Below the pieces are notes generated by a model that saw only the letters and a program-made list of their open reading frames with translations, was not told where the DNA came from and did not search any database. Below, one piece after another: positions 9,154 through 18,392 of a DNA stretch of 64,000 bases. Origin of the DNA: Psychroflexus longus. Its GTDB lineage: Bacteria; Bacteroidota; Bacteroidia; Flavobacteriales; Flavobacteriaceae. The stretch is from contig NZ_JAIQZE010000015.1 in assembly GCF_020164595.1 (NCBI RefSeq), forward strand, positions 1-64,000, read 5' to 3'. The stretch's first letter is position 1. Every line of letters starts with the position of its first letter. Position numbers and translations under genes: made by a program.

Positions 9154-9897
9154 ATGCTAATAAATTACATAAAAAGTATTGGTCAATACTTCATCATGAT
9201 TTATGAAACTTTCAAAAGGATGACCAAAACTTCCGAATTGAGAAGACTTATTCTGCAAGAACTTGATGACCTTATCGTTAGTTCACTGGGTATTGTAGTC
9301 TTTATTTCATTTTTTATTGGGGCAGTAATTGCCATACAAACTGCTTTAAACTTTTCAAATCCATTTGTCCCAAAATCTCTGATTGGTTTTGCAGCCAGAC
9401 AATCTATCATATTGGAATTTGCCCCTACTTTTGTTGCGATAATCATGGCAGGTAAAGTAGGTTCTTATATCACTTCAAGCATTGGAACTATGCGAGTTTC
9501 AGAACAAATTGATGCTTTGGAAGTGATGGGAATCAACTCTTTGAACTATCTCGTATTCCCAAAGATTGTTGCCATGTGTATGTTCCCTTTCGTCATCGGT
9601 ATTTCAATGTTCGTCGGAATAATTGGTGCTTATTTCGCAGGAGTTTATGGAGGTTTTCTAAGCGCTGAGGAGTTTTTAACTGGTTTACAGGAGGATTTTA
9701 TTCCTTTCCAGGTGTTCTATGCATTCCTTAAAAGTTTCATATTTGCTTTCATTCTGGCAACCGTTCCATCATTTCATGGATACTACATGAGGGGTGGTTC
9801 TCTGGAAGTAGGTCACGCAGCTACAACCTCTTTTGTATGGACTAGCGTTATTATCATTTTTATGAATTATTTCATCACCCAATTATTACTCAGTTAA
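9154..9897 (+). CDS. mlaE: MlaE-type ABC transporter permease
   Basis: 247 residues, MlaE/YrbE family inner-membrane permease of the MCE phospholipid transport system. An amphipathic N-terminus (FKRMTKTSELRRLILQEL) precedes five or six membrane segments; the conserved EFAPTFVAIIMAGKVGSYITSSIGTMRVSEQIDALEVMG core is split across the second helix and coupling region. The ATPase gene follows after one base. No MCE-domain substrate-binding gene (mlaD type) is next to the pair, so it must be encoded elsewhere. Confidence 0.93.
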   Translation: MLINYIKSIGQYFIMIYETFKRMTKTSELRRLILQELDDLIVSSLGIVVFISFFIGAVIAIQTALNFSNPFVPKSLIGFAARQSIILEFAPTFVAIIMAGKVGSYITSSIGTMRVSEQIDALEVMGINSLNYLVFPKIVAMCMFPFVIGISMFVGIIGAYFAGVYGGFLSAEEFLTGLQEDFIPFQVFYAFLKSFIFAFILATVPSFHGYYMRGGSLEVGHAATTSFVWTSVIIIFMNYFITQLLLS

Positions 9898-9898
9898 T

Positions 9899-10663
9899 AT
9901 GATTAAAGTTAAAGATTTATGCAAATCCTTCGGAGACCTAGACGTGTTAAAAGGGGTGAATGCTGAATTCGAAAAAGGAAAAACCAATTTAATAATCGGT
10001 CAGTCGGGTTCTGGAAAGACTGTATTTTTAAAATGCTTACTAGGGCTAATTAAGCCAAATTCTGGAGCCATAGAATACAACGGTAAAGCTTATAAAAGTT
10101 TAACCAAGGAAGAGAAAAGAGAAATTAGTACTCAAATGGGTATGGTCTTTCAGGGTGGAGCTTTGTTTGACTCTATGACAGTTGGAGAAAACGTGGTTTT
10201 CCCTCTGAAAATGCTGACAAAAATGAGCAGGAAGGATAGAGAAAAACGTGTGGATGAAGTTTTGGACAGAGTAAATCTTGGAGATATTCATGATAAACTA
10301 CCTTCTGAAATAAGTGGAGGTATGCAGAAAAGAGTATCGATTGCCAGAGCTATTGTCAATAGACCTAATTTTTTATTTTGCGATGAACCAAATTCTGGTC
10401 TGGATCCCAGAACAGCTTCTGTTATTGATAACCTTATCCAGGAAATCACTCATGAATATGACATCACAACCGTTATCAATACTCACGATATGAACTCTGT
10501 GTTCGAAATTGGTGAAAAAATAATTTATCTTGAGAATGGTATTAAAGCATGGGAAGGCAATAAAGACAATATATACAAGACAGATAATGAAAAACTTACA
10601 GATTTTGTATACGCATCAAATTTATTCCAGAAAGTTAGAATTGCTCAGAGAAGAGGTCTTTAA
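9899..10663 (+). CDS. mlaF: MlaF-type ABC transporter ATP-binding protein
   Basis: 254 residues. Walker A GQSGSGKT (34-41), Q-loop MVFQGGALFDSMTV, signature SGGMQKR around residue 140, Walker B FLFCDEPNSGLDP and switch His in NTHDM. The SGGMQKR signature and the GALFDSMTV element are typical of the Mla/Ttg2 lipid transporter subgroup. Cytoplasmic partner of the MlaE-like permease directly upstream. Its end overlaps the convergent DUF389 gene by 4 bases. Confidence 0.93.
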   Translation: MIKVKDLCKSFGDLDVLKGVNAEFEKGKTNLIIGQSGSGKTVFLKCLLGLIKPNSGAIEYNGKAYKSLTKEEKREISTQMGMVFQGGALFDSMTVGENVVFPLKMLTKMSRKDREKRVDEVLDRVNLGDIHDKLPSEISGGMQKRVSIARAIVNRPNFLFCDEPNSGLDPRTASVIDNLIQEITHEYDITTVINTHDMNSVFEIGEKIIYLENGIKAWEGNKDNIYKTDNEKLTDFVYASNLFQKVRIAQRRGL

Positions 10664-12102
10664 TTTATCGACTGGACACTTATATTGTCAAGATTAAGCT
10701 TGTAGGATAACCAATCTTCGAGTTGTTTAAGTTTCTTTTGCTTTTCTTCTGAATTGATCTCAGGCTTCCACTTTATACTAAATGTTGGTATCGTATCCAG
10801 ATTTTCAAAGTTGGATTTTATGACATCAGCAAAACTCACTTCAGCTACTTTTTCATAATTCAACTGAATCTCCTGAGCCAAACGATCAAATCTCACGATT
10901 CTATTGCTTTTCTGCATAGATCTCAACTCGTATTGAAGATTTTCAATCTCAGCTTTAGACTCGGCAAGCTCAAGAGAATCCCGTTTTTTCAGCTCAGACA
11001 TAAACTGCAATTGATTGAAATTTTCGGAATTTTCATTCTGAAGAACCCTAAGCTCGGTATCCTCTAAATATTCATAGTTGTTCATCTTGTCCTTCCAAAG
11101 TGTGATCACTTCTTTAGGAATTTCTTTACCTAAAAAAGAAACATCAATAGTTGGTGAAAGTCCGGAGTTGTAGGTGATGACAGTTGAATTCTTTTGAAGA
11201 AAAGATTGCTTATAATTCATCAATTCTTCCTGTATAAATTTATTAGCATCATTAATAAAGTAAGACTCCTTCAGTAGATTATAAAATAAATATACACTTG
11301 GGATCATGACAATTATAGCAATGGAAGAAGCGATTTGAGCAATCCTTCTTCGTCTCAAAGAATTTGCATATTTCACTAGTGGAAATCTCAAAAACTTAGA
11401 AACCACAAAAGTAGATAAGGCTATAAATATGGTATTGATGGTGAACAAATACATCGCTCCACCAAAAATGCTCATATCCCAAACAGCTAATCCGTAGCCA
11501 GCAGTGCACAATGGAGGCATTAAAGCTGTAGCGATAGCAACACCCGAAATTACGGTGATAATTGTTCCTTTTTTGGCTTTAGCAATGATAAGCGCTAAAC
11601 CACCAAAAATAGCGACTAAAACATCAAGTATAGTCGGATACGTTCTTGCTTCGAGTTCTGGAGTAAGCTGTGTGAGTGGGGACAATTGAAAATATAGAAA
11701 TGCAGTCACTAGACTAAGTCCAACCATCACACCAAGATTGATTAATGACCTTCTCAGCGCATCCACATCATTGATGGCTACAGAAAAGCCAAGTCCTACT
11801 ATCGGTCCCATAAGAGGTGAGATAAGCATAGCGCCAATAACAACTGCCGTACTACTTACATTAAGCCCAACGGAAGCCACGATTATTGAAAAAATTAAAA
11901 TCCAAGCATTATGTCCTTTGAAAGGGATATCCTTTATGATAGCTTCTGTAGTAGCTTCTCTATCGGTATCATGTGTGATATCCAAAAGCTCGTAAAGAAA
12001 TTCTTTTATATTAAAAAAGGAATGCTTTAGGCTAGTTTTTACCTGTTTTGAGGATTCAGAATTTGAATCATTGCCAGAAGGATTGGTAGTATTTTCAGTC
12101 AT
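10660..12102 (-). CDS. DUF389 (TIGR00341-type) membrane protein
   Basis: 480 residues. The middle (about 60-260) has six or so membrane segments containing the conserved pattern SSTAVVIGAMLISPLMGPI, then GLALIIAKAKKG and ATALMPPLCTAGYGLA, which mark DUF389. A membrane helix near 262-278 leads into a ~200-residue C-terminal soluble part with a predicted coiled coil (LAESKAEIENLQYELRSMQ) that is additional to the core domain. The N-terminal 25 residues are Ser/Asn rich. Function of the family is not known to me. It is 3 bases downstream of the GDP-mannose gene, same strand. Confidence 0.85.
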   Translation of the reverse strand: MTENTTNPSGNDSNSESSKQVKTSLKHSFFNIKEFLYELLDITHDTDREATTEAIIKDIPFKGHNAWILIFSIIVASVGLNVSSTAVVIGAMLISPLMGPIVGLGFSVAINDVDALRRSLINLGVMVGLSLVTAFLYFQLSPLTQLTPELEARTYPTILDVLVAIFGGLALIIAKAKKGTIITVISGVAIATALMPPLCTAGYGLAVWDMSIFGGAMYLFTINTIFIALSTFVVSKFLRFPLVKYANSLRRRRIAQIASSIAIIVMIPSVYLFYNLLKESYFINDANKFIQEELMNYKQSFLQKNSTVITYNSGLSPTIDVSFLGKEIPKEVITLWKDKMNNYEYLEDTELRVLQNENSENFNQLQFMSELKKRDSLELAESKAEIENLQYELRSMQKSNRIVRFDRLAQEIQLNYEKVAEVSFADVIKSNFENLDTIPTFSIKWKPEINSEEKQKKLKQLEDWLSYKLNLDNISVQSIN

Positions 12103-12105
12103 CTT

Positions 12106-13188
12106 TTAGCCGTAATGTTTACCAAATTTGTCCATTACTAAGTTACGTATTGTTTTGATTTCCTGCTCATCTTGCTTTGGTAGAATCACAAGTGAATCTT
12201 CATCTTCAACAATTATATAATTATCCAAACCTTTGATAACAGCAACTTTATCTTTGGAAGTCCTCAAAATGGTGTTGGAAGTCTCTATAAAAATAGATTG
12301 GGCATTGATACTCACATTTTCATGTTCATCTTTGGGAAGCTGATTGTGCAAAGAGCCCCAGGTTCCAAGATCACTCCAATCAAAAGAAGCCTCAATGACA
12401 CCCACATTTGTAGCCTTTTCCAAAATTCCGTAATCGATAGATATGTTTTCAAAGCTTGGATAATGTTCTTCTAGAAATGAAATTTCAGCCTTAGTGTTTA
12501 ATTTAAACAGTGATTTTTCAAAGATTGTAAACATCTCTGGTAAATAAGCCTGGTATTGATCTATAATGTAAGAGGATTTCCAGATAAAAATCCCAGCATT
12601 CCATAAGTAGTTTCCGGATTTTAGAAACGATTTTGCAGTAGGATAGTCTGGTTTTTCCGTAAACGTTTCAACCATTTTCACATGGGCAGACTCTTCATTT
12701 TTGAATCTTATGTAACCATAACCTGTATTTGGAAATGTAGGTTTGACTCCAAGTGTCATTAATAAATCTTCGCTGGAACAGGCTTCAAATGCTTGGTTTA
12801 CGTCTTTTGTGAAAGCCTCTTCATCTTCAATCCAGTGATCGCTTGGTGCGACGATCATTCTGGCCTTAGGATTTTCCTTATAAATTTTTAATGCCGAAAG
12901 CAAAATACAGGGAGCTGTGTTTCGCATAGCAGGTTCAGCAATGACTTGATCTTTGTTAATTTTTGGTAACTGTTCGTTGACTAAATCAACATATTCTGAA
13001 TTTGTTAAAATCAAAATTTGAGTAGAAGGAACTATCTTACTGAGCCTTAAAAAGGTTTGCTGAAGCAGAGATTTTCCTGCCCCCAGCATATCATGAAACT
13101 GCTTAGGATAGGAAGTTTTGCTGACAGGCCAAAACCTTGAGCCAACTCCTCCTGCCATAATCACAGCATAATTGTCCTTCTTGTTCAT
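12106..13188 (-). CDS. manC: Mannose-1-phosphate guanylyltransferase
   Basis: 360 residues. Nucleotidyltransferase start MAGGVGSRFWPVSKTSYPKQ at residues ~11-30, FTEKPDYPTA sugar-binding element, GNYLWNAGIFIWK, and IDYGILEKA. This is the short, single-domain GMP form without a fused isomerase. It makes GDP-mannose from mannose-1-phosphate and GTP, the donor for surface glycans and possibly for the mannosyltransferase-like genes at 48-51 kb. It lies 5 bases downstream of the SprT-like gene. Confidence 0.94.
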   Translation of the reverse strand: MNKKDNYAVIMAGGVGSRFWPVSKTSYPKQFHDMLGAGKSLLQQTFLRLSKIVPSTQILILTNSEYVDLVNEQLPKINKDQVIAEPAMRNTAPCILLSALKIYKENPKARMIVAPSDHWIEDEEAFTKDVNQAFEACSSEDLLMTLGVKPTFPNTGYGYIRFKNEESAHVKMVETFTEKPDYPTAKSFLKSGNYLWNAGIFIWKSSYIIDQYQAYLPEMFTIFEKSLFKLNTKAEISFLEEHYPSFENISIDYGILEKATNVGVIEASFDWSDLGTWGSLHNQLPKDEHENVSINAQSIFIETSNTILRTSKDKVAVIKGLDNYIIVEDEDSLVILPKQDEQEIKTIRNLVMDKFGKHYG

Positions 13189-13193
13189 ATCAT

Positions 13194-13790
13194 TTATTTT
13201 AAAAGATCAACCTCTGCATTGGGTTGAAAAACATAAACTTTTCCAGTATTGATTTCTTGGCACTCGTACCTTTTGCGAATTCTTTTTCCTTTCTTGAATT
13301 TCCTTCCATTAGGGATTTGAAAGATACTGCCAAAAGGGATTTCAAATATAAAATTTTTCTCATTAGGTCTATCGTATTGCTTCAATGCAACTGATAGTCT
13401 AGCATCCGTATCACTACTGGCAGTTGGATTTTTAAAATGTCTGGCCAACTCTGGTAATACATCATTGGGAAATATCTCGGGGTTTAAAAAAGGCAACATC
13501 AGTTTCTGAAATGTATGCTTCCATTCTGTACCGTGAGGAAGAATAGAAAATCCATAGGTCTTAAATGCCAATAAATGCGCCACTTCATGAACAATCGTCA
13601 ATAAAAATCTATATTTATTTAAATTGGAATTAACCGTTATTTGATGGAAACCATCGGGTTTCAATCTATAATCTCCATGTTTGCTTTGTCTTTGGTTTAC
13701 AATCTTCAGTTGAATTTGATAAGCTTTGATCATTCCCATGATAGGAACAACCGCACGCTCGGGCAAATATTTATGAAGAGTGTCTTTCAT
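13194..13790 (-). CDS. SprT-like zinc-binding domain protein
   Basis: 198 residues. The N-terminal ~120 residues form an SprT-like domain with the metal site HEVAHLLAF around residue 88 and a following His in PHGTEWKHTF. The C-terminal part carries a lysine/arginine-rich strand segment (NGRKFKKGKRIRKRYECQE) that could bind nucleic acid; the four-Cys zinc finger of full SprT proteins is not obvious (one Cys is seen here). Probable cytoplasmic metalloprotease-like protein; target unknown. Seven bases downstream of the SDR start's stop region, same strand. Confidence 0.85.
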   Translation of the reverse strand: MKDTLHKYLPERAVVPIMGMIKAYQIQLKIVNQRQSKHGDYRLKPDGFHQITVNSNLNKYRFLLTIVHEVAHLLAFKTYGFSILPHGTEWKHTFQKLMLPFLNPEIFPNDVLPELARHFKNPTASSDTDARLSVALKQYDRPNEKNFIFEIPFGSIFQIPNGRKFKKGKRIRKRYECQEINTGKVYVFQPNAEVDLLK

Positions 13791-13796
13791 TAAAAT

Positions 13797-14480
13797 TTAT
13801 GGAGTTGAACTAGAGACCTGCAATAGCTTACCATTATAAAATTTCTGTCCATTGACAGAGAAATCCTTGATATATTGAGCCATTCCCAAAGCTGAATTGG
13901 GTGCTTGCAAACCTGGAAAAGCTTCTTCAAGCATTTCAGTCTGTACGGCTCCGAGTGCCAAAACATTAAAAGAAGGTCCGCTTTCTTTATATTCTTCAGC
14001 AAGTAATTCAGTTAATGTAATCACTGCTGCTTTACTTGAACTGTAAGCTGCTAAGCCTGGAAATTTCATGCTACCCTGCACACCACCCATGCTACTGATG
14101 GTAACTACATGTGTTGATTCTGTCATCAAAGTCATCAGCTTGTGTGTCAAATCAAAGACAGCAAAAACGTTGGTTTCATACACACTTTTTACATCTTGCA
14201 TGTTTGTGTCCTTGAAGTCTTGCTTCAAAAATTGACCAGCGTTGTTAATTAGAATATCAACAGATTTTACTTTCGATTTAATATTTTCAGTGACATCAGC
14301 AACATCAGAAGAATTATTTAAGTCACAGGAAAAAGCAAAAACATTCTCTAAGTTCAAACTTTTTACCGGCTTGTCATTTCTTGACAGTGCGAAAACGGTA
14401 TGTCCTTCAGATGCAAAAAGTTTTACCAGTTCAAATCCAATACCTCGGCTTGTTCCAGTGATAACAATAGTTTTTGACAT
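13797..14480 (-). CDS. SDR family oxidoreductase
   Basis: 227 residues, classical short-chain dehydrogenase. Rossmann motif TGTSRGIGFE (7-16), NNAG near residue 82, the catalytic Ser in VVTISSMGG and Tyr/Lys in AAYSSSKAAV. NAD(P)-dependent; substrate not predictable. The missing C-terminal extension makes it slightly shorter than the usual ~250 residues. The ATG shares a base with the stop of the upstream M28 peptidase gene, so the two are translationally coupled. Confidence 0.9.
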   Translation of the reverse strand: MSKTIVITGTSRGIGFELVKLFASEGHTVFALSRNDKPVKSLNLENVFAFSCDLNNSSDVADVTENIKSKVKSVDILINNAGQFLKQDFKDTNMQDVKSVYETNVFAVFDLTHKLMTLMTESTHVVTISSMGGVQGSMKFPGLAAYSSSKAAVITLTELLAEEYKESGPSFNVLALGAVQTEMLEEAFPGLQAPNSALGMAQYIKDFSVNGQKFYNGKLLQVSSSTP

Positions 14481-15448
14481 TAGTTAAGATTTACTGTAGT
14501 TTCAGTTGAATTAATAAGTTGTAAAACACCAGGCTTTAAGTCATCTATTAACTTAAGGTAAGCTTCTACATCTAGTTCCCCAAACTCATCGTTTACATGA
14601 TGGTAGTATTCATAGTTGGTGAAATCGAATGTACAAATGGTATGAGAAGGCACACCAAAGACTTCAAAGAATGGGTAATTATCACTCCTTTTAAAAAGCC
14701 CATATTGAGCAGCTTCAGGTAAAAAACCTAAAAATTGCTCTTCACCATCATAAAACGCATTAAAAACTTCTGCCAAGTTTGAGATTTCGTATCCTGTAAC
14801 ATAAGCACGGTAATCTTTACCTTCCATTTGAACACCAAGCATCTCAATATTGAACACTACGTAAGGTTCAACATCCATATCTTTCATTTTGTTCGCCAAA
14901 TGTTTTGACCCAACAAGACCTTTTTCCTCTGCAGAAAACAATGCAAATATGACATCTCTCTTTAATTGCTTATCTGCTAAAAATTGGGCTAGCTCCAAAA
15001 CAGCAACAGTTCCAGAAGCATTATCATTGGCTCCATTTGCAATGCTATCTTGATCTATCGCTTCAATATGTCCAATGTGATCGAAGTGAGCACCAATAAT
15101 AAGTGGTTTCAGGTCCGATTGTTCTTTTGATTTAACAACTCCTACCACATTGTAACCATCAACACCTTTAAGATCAAAAGAATCTCTATAAGTTTCAAAG
15201 TAAGGGTTGATATTGAAATCTTTAAATGCATTTTCAATATAAACTGCAGCTTTTTCAATTCCTTCTGAACCTGTATCTCGTCCACTTAATTCATCTGAAG
15301 ACAAATATTTTAAAGCAGACGTCGCAGAGTAATCAAATTGTGTATTTTCTGGCGTATTGGAGATTTCTTTTTTTTCTCCTTGTGGTGAATTCTTACAGGA
15401 GAAGGCTAAAAGTGAACCTATACAAAGGGTTAAAATAATTTTTTTCAT
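14480..15448 (-). CDS. M28 family metallopeptidase, lipoprotein
   Basis: 322 residues. Lipoprotein signal: MKKIILTLCIGSLLAFSC with the acylated Cys at 18. Zinc ligands of the M28 aminopeptidase-like family are present: His/Asp in GAHFDHIG, Asp in NGANDNASGT, Glu-Glu in SAEEKGLVGS, and a late His in the YYHHVNDEF segment. It would release amino acids from peptides at the periplasmic face or outer membrane. First gene of the leftward run M28-SDR-SprT-manC-DUF389. A minus-strand terminator just upstream separates it from the PDH genes. Confidence 0.92.
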   Translation of the reverse strand: MKKIILTLCIGSLLAFSCKNSPQGEKKEISNTPENTQFDYSATSALKYLSSDELSGRDTGSEGIEKAAVYIENAFKDFNINPYFETYRDSFDLKGVDGYNVVGVVKSKEQSDLKPLIIGAHFDHIGHIEAIDQDSIANGANDNASGTVAVLELAQFLADKQLKRDVIFALFSAEEKGLVGSKHLANKMKDMDVEPYVVFNIEMLGVQMEGKDYRAYVTGYEISNLAEVFNAFYDGEEQFLGFLPEAAQYGLFKRSDNYPFFEVFGVPSHTICTFDFTNYEYYHHVNDEFGELDVEAYLKLIDDLKPGVLQLINSTETTVNLN

Positions 15449-15460
15449 AAAGTGAATATA

Positions 15461-15506
15461 TAAAAAACTGCCTTTACAGACATCTTAATAGTCTAAAAAG
15501 GCAGTT
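15461..15506 (-). terminator. PDH E2 terminator
   Basis: Long hairpin: AACTGCCTTT paired with AAAGGCAGTT plus a further AGAC/GTCT, followed on the minus strand by TTTTTT. Placed 22 bases after the E2 stop codon. Confidence 0.75.
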
Positions 15507-15528
15507 GATTAATTTATTGTAAGTAAGT

Positions 15529-17295
15529 CTATGCAAGCATAGTTACTGGATTTTCTAAATAAGTTTTCAAAGTTTGTAAAAACTTAGCTCCAGTTGCTCC
15601 GTCTACAGTTCTATGGTCACAAGCTAAAGTAAGTGTCATCGTATGACCTACGACTATCTCTCCTTTTTTGACCACAGGCTTTTCAACTATAGTTCCTACA
15701 GAAAGTATGGCTGAATTCGGTTGATTGATGATACTTGTAAATTCAGTAATTCCGAACATTCCAAGATTAGATACTGTAAATGTGCTTCCTTCCATTTCGT
15801 TAGGCTGTAGTTTTTTGTTTTTAGCTTTACCAGCTAAATTCTTTACATTACTGCCGATTTGTGTTAAGCTTTGCTGATCTGCAAACTCAAGAACTGGAAC
15901 CAAAAGGCCTTCTTCAACAGCAACAGCAACCCCTACATGAATATGTTTTGCAATTTTAGTTGCATCACCATCCCAGGATGAATTAACTTGTGGATGCTTT
16001 CTTAGCGCCATTGCAGAAGCTTTGATCACTAGATCATTAAAAGAAACCTTGACGTCTGGCATTTCATTGATATAAGATCTCGATGCCATAGCATTCTCCA
16101 TATCTACTTCAATATTGAGATAATAATGAGGAGCAGAATTTTTGGATTCTAATAAACGCTTAGCAATTGTTTTTCTCATTTGAGAGTTCTTAACCTCTTC
16201 AAATGATTTTTCACCAGCTGGTGTATAAATTTCTGCTACAGGCTGAGGAGCAGCCTCTTCCTTCTTAGGCTGCTCTTTTTTGGTTTCAGTAGCTTTTTCT
16301 TCAGCGGGTTTTTCAGATGGTTTGTAATCTTCAACGTCTTTTTTGACGATGCGACCATTATCACCAGATCCACTTACTTTTCTTAAATCTATACCTTTAT
16401 CTTCTGCTATTTTCTTAGCCAATGGAGACGCTAGTATTCTTCCGTCTGCGTCAGTATTATCTGCATCTTCATCGCCGGAAAGGTCTTGAACACTTGATTC
16501 ACTTGAAGAACCTTCAGATTTAGTTTCTTCAGACTTATCGTCCTTTGAAGATTTATCTTTTGGCTTTTTCTCTGAATCCTTTGATGAAGACTTCCCACCG
16601 GACTTTAAGGATGCTAATACTTTATCCACATCTGTTCCATCTGGACCGATAATCGCTAATACATCATCTACTGGAGCAGAATCACCTTCGTCGATACCTA
16701 TATAAAGTAACTTCCCAGAATAGAAAGATTCAAATTCCATTGTCGCTTTATCAGTTTCTATTTCAGCTAGAATTTCACCTTCCTCTACATCATCACCAAC
16801 AGATTTTAACCAAGTCGCTACGGTTCCTTCTTCCATAGTGTCGCTTAAACGCGGCATAGTGACTACCTCAACATCATCAGGAATTCCATCACCACTTTCT
16901 GTATCTTCATCTGGCTTTTCTCCATCAGAATTGTCTTCGCCGTTTCCATCTTCTTCCTTAGACTTTTTGTCATCTTTGGATTCAGACTTCTCATCTTCAC
17001 CTTCTTTGGAAGGATTATTATCTTTAGCTCCTTTGATAAGATCGTCAATATCCTCACCTTCTTCGCCAATAATAGCTAAAAGTGTATCTACAGGAGCACC
17101 TTCACCTTCTTCTACACCTATGTGTAATAAAACACCATCGTGGAATGATTCAAATTCCATGGTAGCTTTATCGGTTTCAATTTCAGCTAAAATATCACCT
17201 TCTTCTACCTTGTCTCCTTTTTGCTTTAACCATTTTGCAACGACACCTTCTTCCATGGTATCGCTCAATCTCGGCATATTTACTACTTCAGCCAT
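15529..17295 (-). CDS. Pyruvate dehydrogenase E2, dihydrolipoyl acetyltransferase
   Basis: 588 residues. Two lipoyl domains in tandem (about 1-80 and 145-222), each with the lipoylation lysine in EIETDKATMEFES. Both are followed by long linkers rich in Asp, Glu, Ser and Lys. Then the peripheral-subunit-binding domain (ASPLAKKIAEDKGIDLRKVSGSGDNGRI, split around residue 290) and the catalytic acyltransferase domain ending with the active site DHRTVDGATGAKF. It transfers the acetyl group to CoA. The E1-alpha gene is 4 bases upstream in the same operon. No E1-beta is between them, as expected for Flavobacteriaceae. Confidence 0.96.
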   Translation of the reverse strand: MAEVVNMPRLSDTMEEGVVAKWLKQKGDKVEEGDILAEIETDKATMEFESFHDGVLLHIGVEEGEGAPVDTLLAIIGEEGEDIDDLIKGAKDNNPSKEGEDEKSESKDDKKSKEEDGNGEDNSDGEKPDEDTESGDGIPDDVEVVTMPRLSDTMEEGTVATWLKSVGDDVEEGEILAEIETDKATMEFESFYSGKLLYIGIDEGDSAPVDDVLAIIGPDGTDVDKVLASLKSGGKSSSKDSEKKPKDKSSKDDKSEETKSEGSSSESSVQDLSGDEDADNTDADGRILASPLAKKIAEDKGIDLRKVSGSGDNGRIVKKDVEDYKPSEKPAEEKATETKKEQPKKEEAAPQPVAEIYTPAGEKSFEEVKNSQMRKTIAKRLLESKNSAPHYYLNIEVDMENAMASRSYINEMPDVKVSFNDLVIKASAMALRKHPQVNSSWDGDATKIAKHIHVGVAVAVEEGLLVPVLEFADQQSLTQIGSNVKNLAGKAKNKKLQPNEMEGSTFTVSNLGMFGITEFTSIINQPNSAILSVGTIVEKPVVKKGEIVVGHTMTLTLACDHRTVDGATGAKFLQTLKTYLENPVTMLA

Positions 17296-17299
17296 CTAT

Positions 17300-18298
17300 T
17301 TATAATTTGTGGGGAATGAAAGGATAATCTTCTTGTTCATACACAACGTCATACATGACGTTTTTATCTGGAAAATCAGACTCATCAGCAAACTTTTCGC
17401 ATTCGCTAACCTTTTCTTTAACGCTCTTATCAATTTTCTTGATATCGTCTTCAGTAGCGTATTTTTTATCTAGCAATATTTTCTTAACCTGAGAAATTGG
17501 ATCTATTTTTTGGTATTCTTCGACCTCATCTTTCGTTCTGTATTTTTGCGCGTCACTCATAGAGTGGCCTCTATATCTGTAGGTTTTAAGATCTAAGAAT
17601 GTAGGACCCTTACCTGCTCTTGCTCTAGTAATAGCTTCGTCTAATGCCTCTGCAACTTTAGTAGGATTCATAGCGTCAACTGGACCACAAGGCATTTCAT
17701 AACCTAGACCAAGTCTCCAGATATCTTCGTGACTAGAGGTTCTTTTTACAGAAGTTCCCATCGCATAGCCGTTGTTTTCAACACAGAATACAACTGGAAG
17801 ATTCCAATTTACTGCCATGTTTAAGGTTTCATGAAGAGAACCTTGTCTTGCAGCACCATCACCTAAAAAGCATAAAGTCACCGCGTTGGTATTGAAGTAT
17901 TTATCAGCGAAAGCTAAACCTGCACCCAAAGGAATCTGTCCTCCAACAATACCGTGACCTCCAAAAAATCTGTGTTCTTTCGAAAAAATATGCATCGAAC
18001 CACCCAGACCTTGAGATGTACCTGTCTTTTTTCCGTAAAGTTCGGCCATTACTCGTTTAGGGTCTACACCCATTCCTATAGGCTGTACGTGATTTCTATA
18101 GGCAGTGATCATCTTGTCTTTTTCCAAATCCATCACATGCAAAGCTCCAGCTAAAATCGCCTCTTGCCCATTATATAAATGAAGGAAACCTCTTACTTTT
18201 TGTTGAATATATACTTGAGCCAACTTATCCTCAAACTTTCTCCAAAACAGCATGTCTTCATACCATTTTAAATAGGTTTTTTTCGTTATTTTTTTCAT
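17300..18298 (-). CDS. pdhA: Pyruvate dehydrogenase E1 component, alpha subunit
   Basis: 332 residues. Thiamine diphosphate-binding motif GDGAARQGSLHE, later completed by VENNGYAMGT; GGSMHIFSKEHRFFGGHGIVG loop and YRYRGHSMSDAQKYR loop are those of PDH E1-alpha. Works as an alpha2beta2 heterotetramer, so the beta subunit must lie elsewhere. Decarboxylates pyruvate and acetylates E2. Followed after 4 bases by E2. A -7 box lies upstream. Confidence 0.96.
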   Translation of the reverse strand: MKKITKKTYLKWYEDMLFWRKFEDKLAQVYIQQKVRGFLHLYNGQEAILAGALHVMDLEKDKMITAYRNHVQPIGMGVDPKRVMAELYGKKTGTSQGLGGSMHIFSKEHRFFGGHGIVGGQIPLGAGLAFADKYFNTNAVTLCFLGDGAARQGSLHETLNMAVNWNLPVVFCVENNGYAMGTSVKRTSSHEDIWRLGLGYEMPCGPVDAMNPTKVAEALDEAITRARAGKGPTFLDLKTYRYRGHSMSDAQKYRTKDEVEEYQKIDPISQVKKILLDKKYATEDDIKKIDKSVKEKVSECEKFADESDFPDKNVMYDVVYEQEDYPFIPHKL

Positions 18299-18341
18299 GT
18301 ACAGCTTAATTTTATTGCTCTTCTTTATAAAAATAGAATTA

Positions 18342-18349
18342 CAAAAGTA
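18342..18349 (-). promoter_or_regulatory. -7 box of the PDH operon
   Basis: Minus-strand TACTTTTG fits TAnnTTTG exactly; no convincing -33 TTG was found. Leader would be about 40 bases. Confidence 0.35.
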
Positions 18350-18392
18350 ATACTTTATGTAGGAATTGAAAATACTTTAGTGAGTATTAACT

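Noticed and set aside
16838-17305. 155-codon Ser/Pro-rich plus-strand frame over the PDH E2 gene
   Set aside because: It is the mirror of the E2 Asp/Glu/Ser linkers and lipoyl domain; low-complexity shadow.
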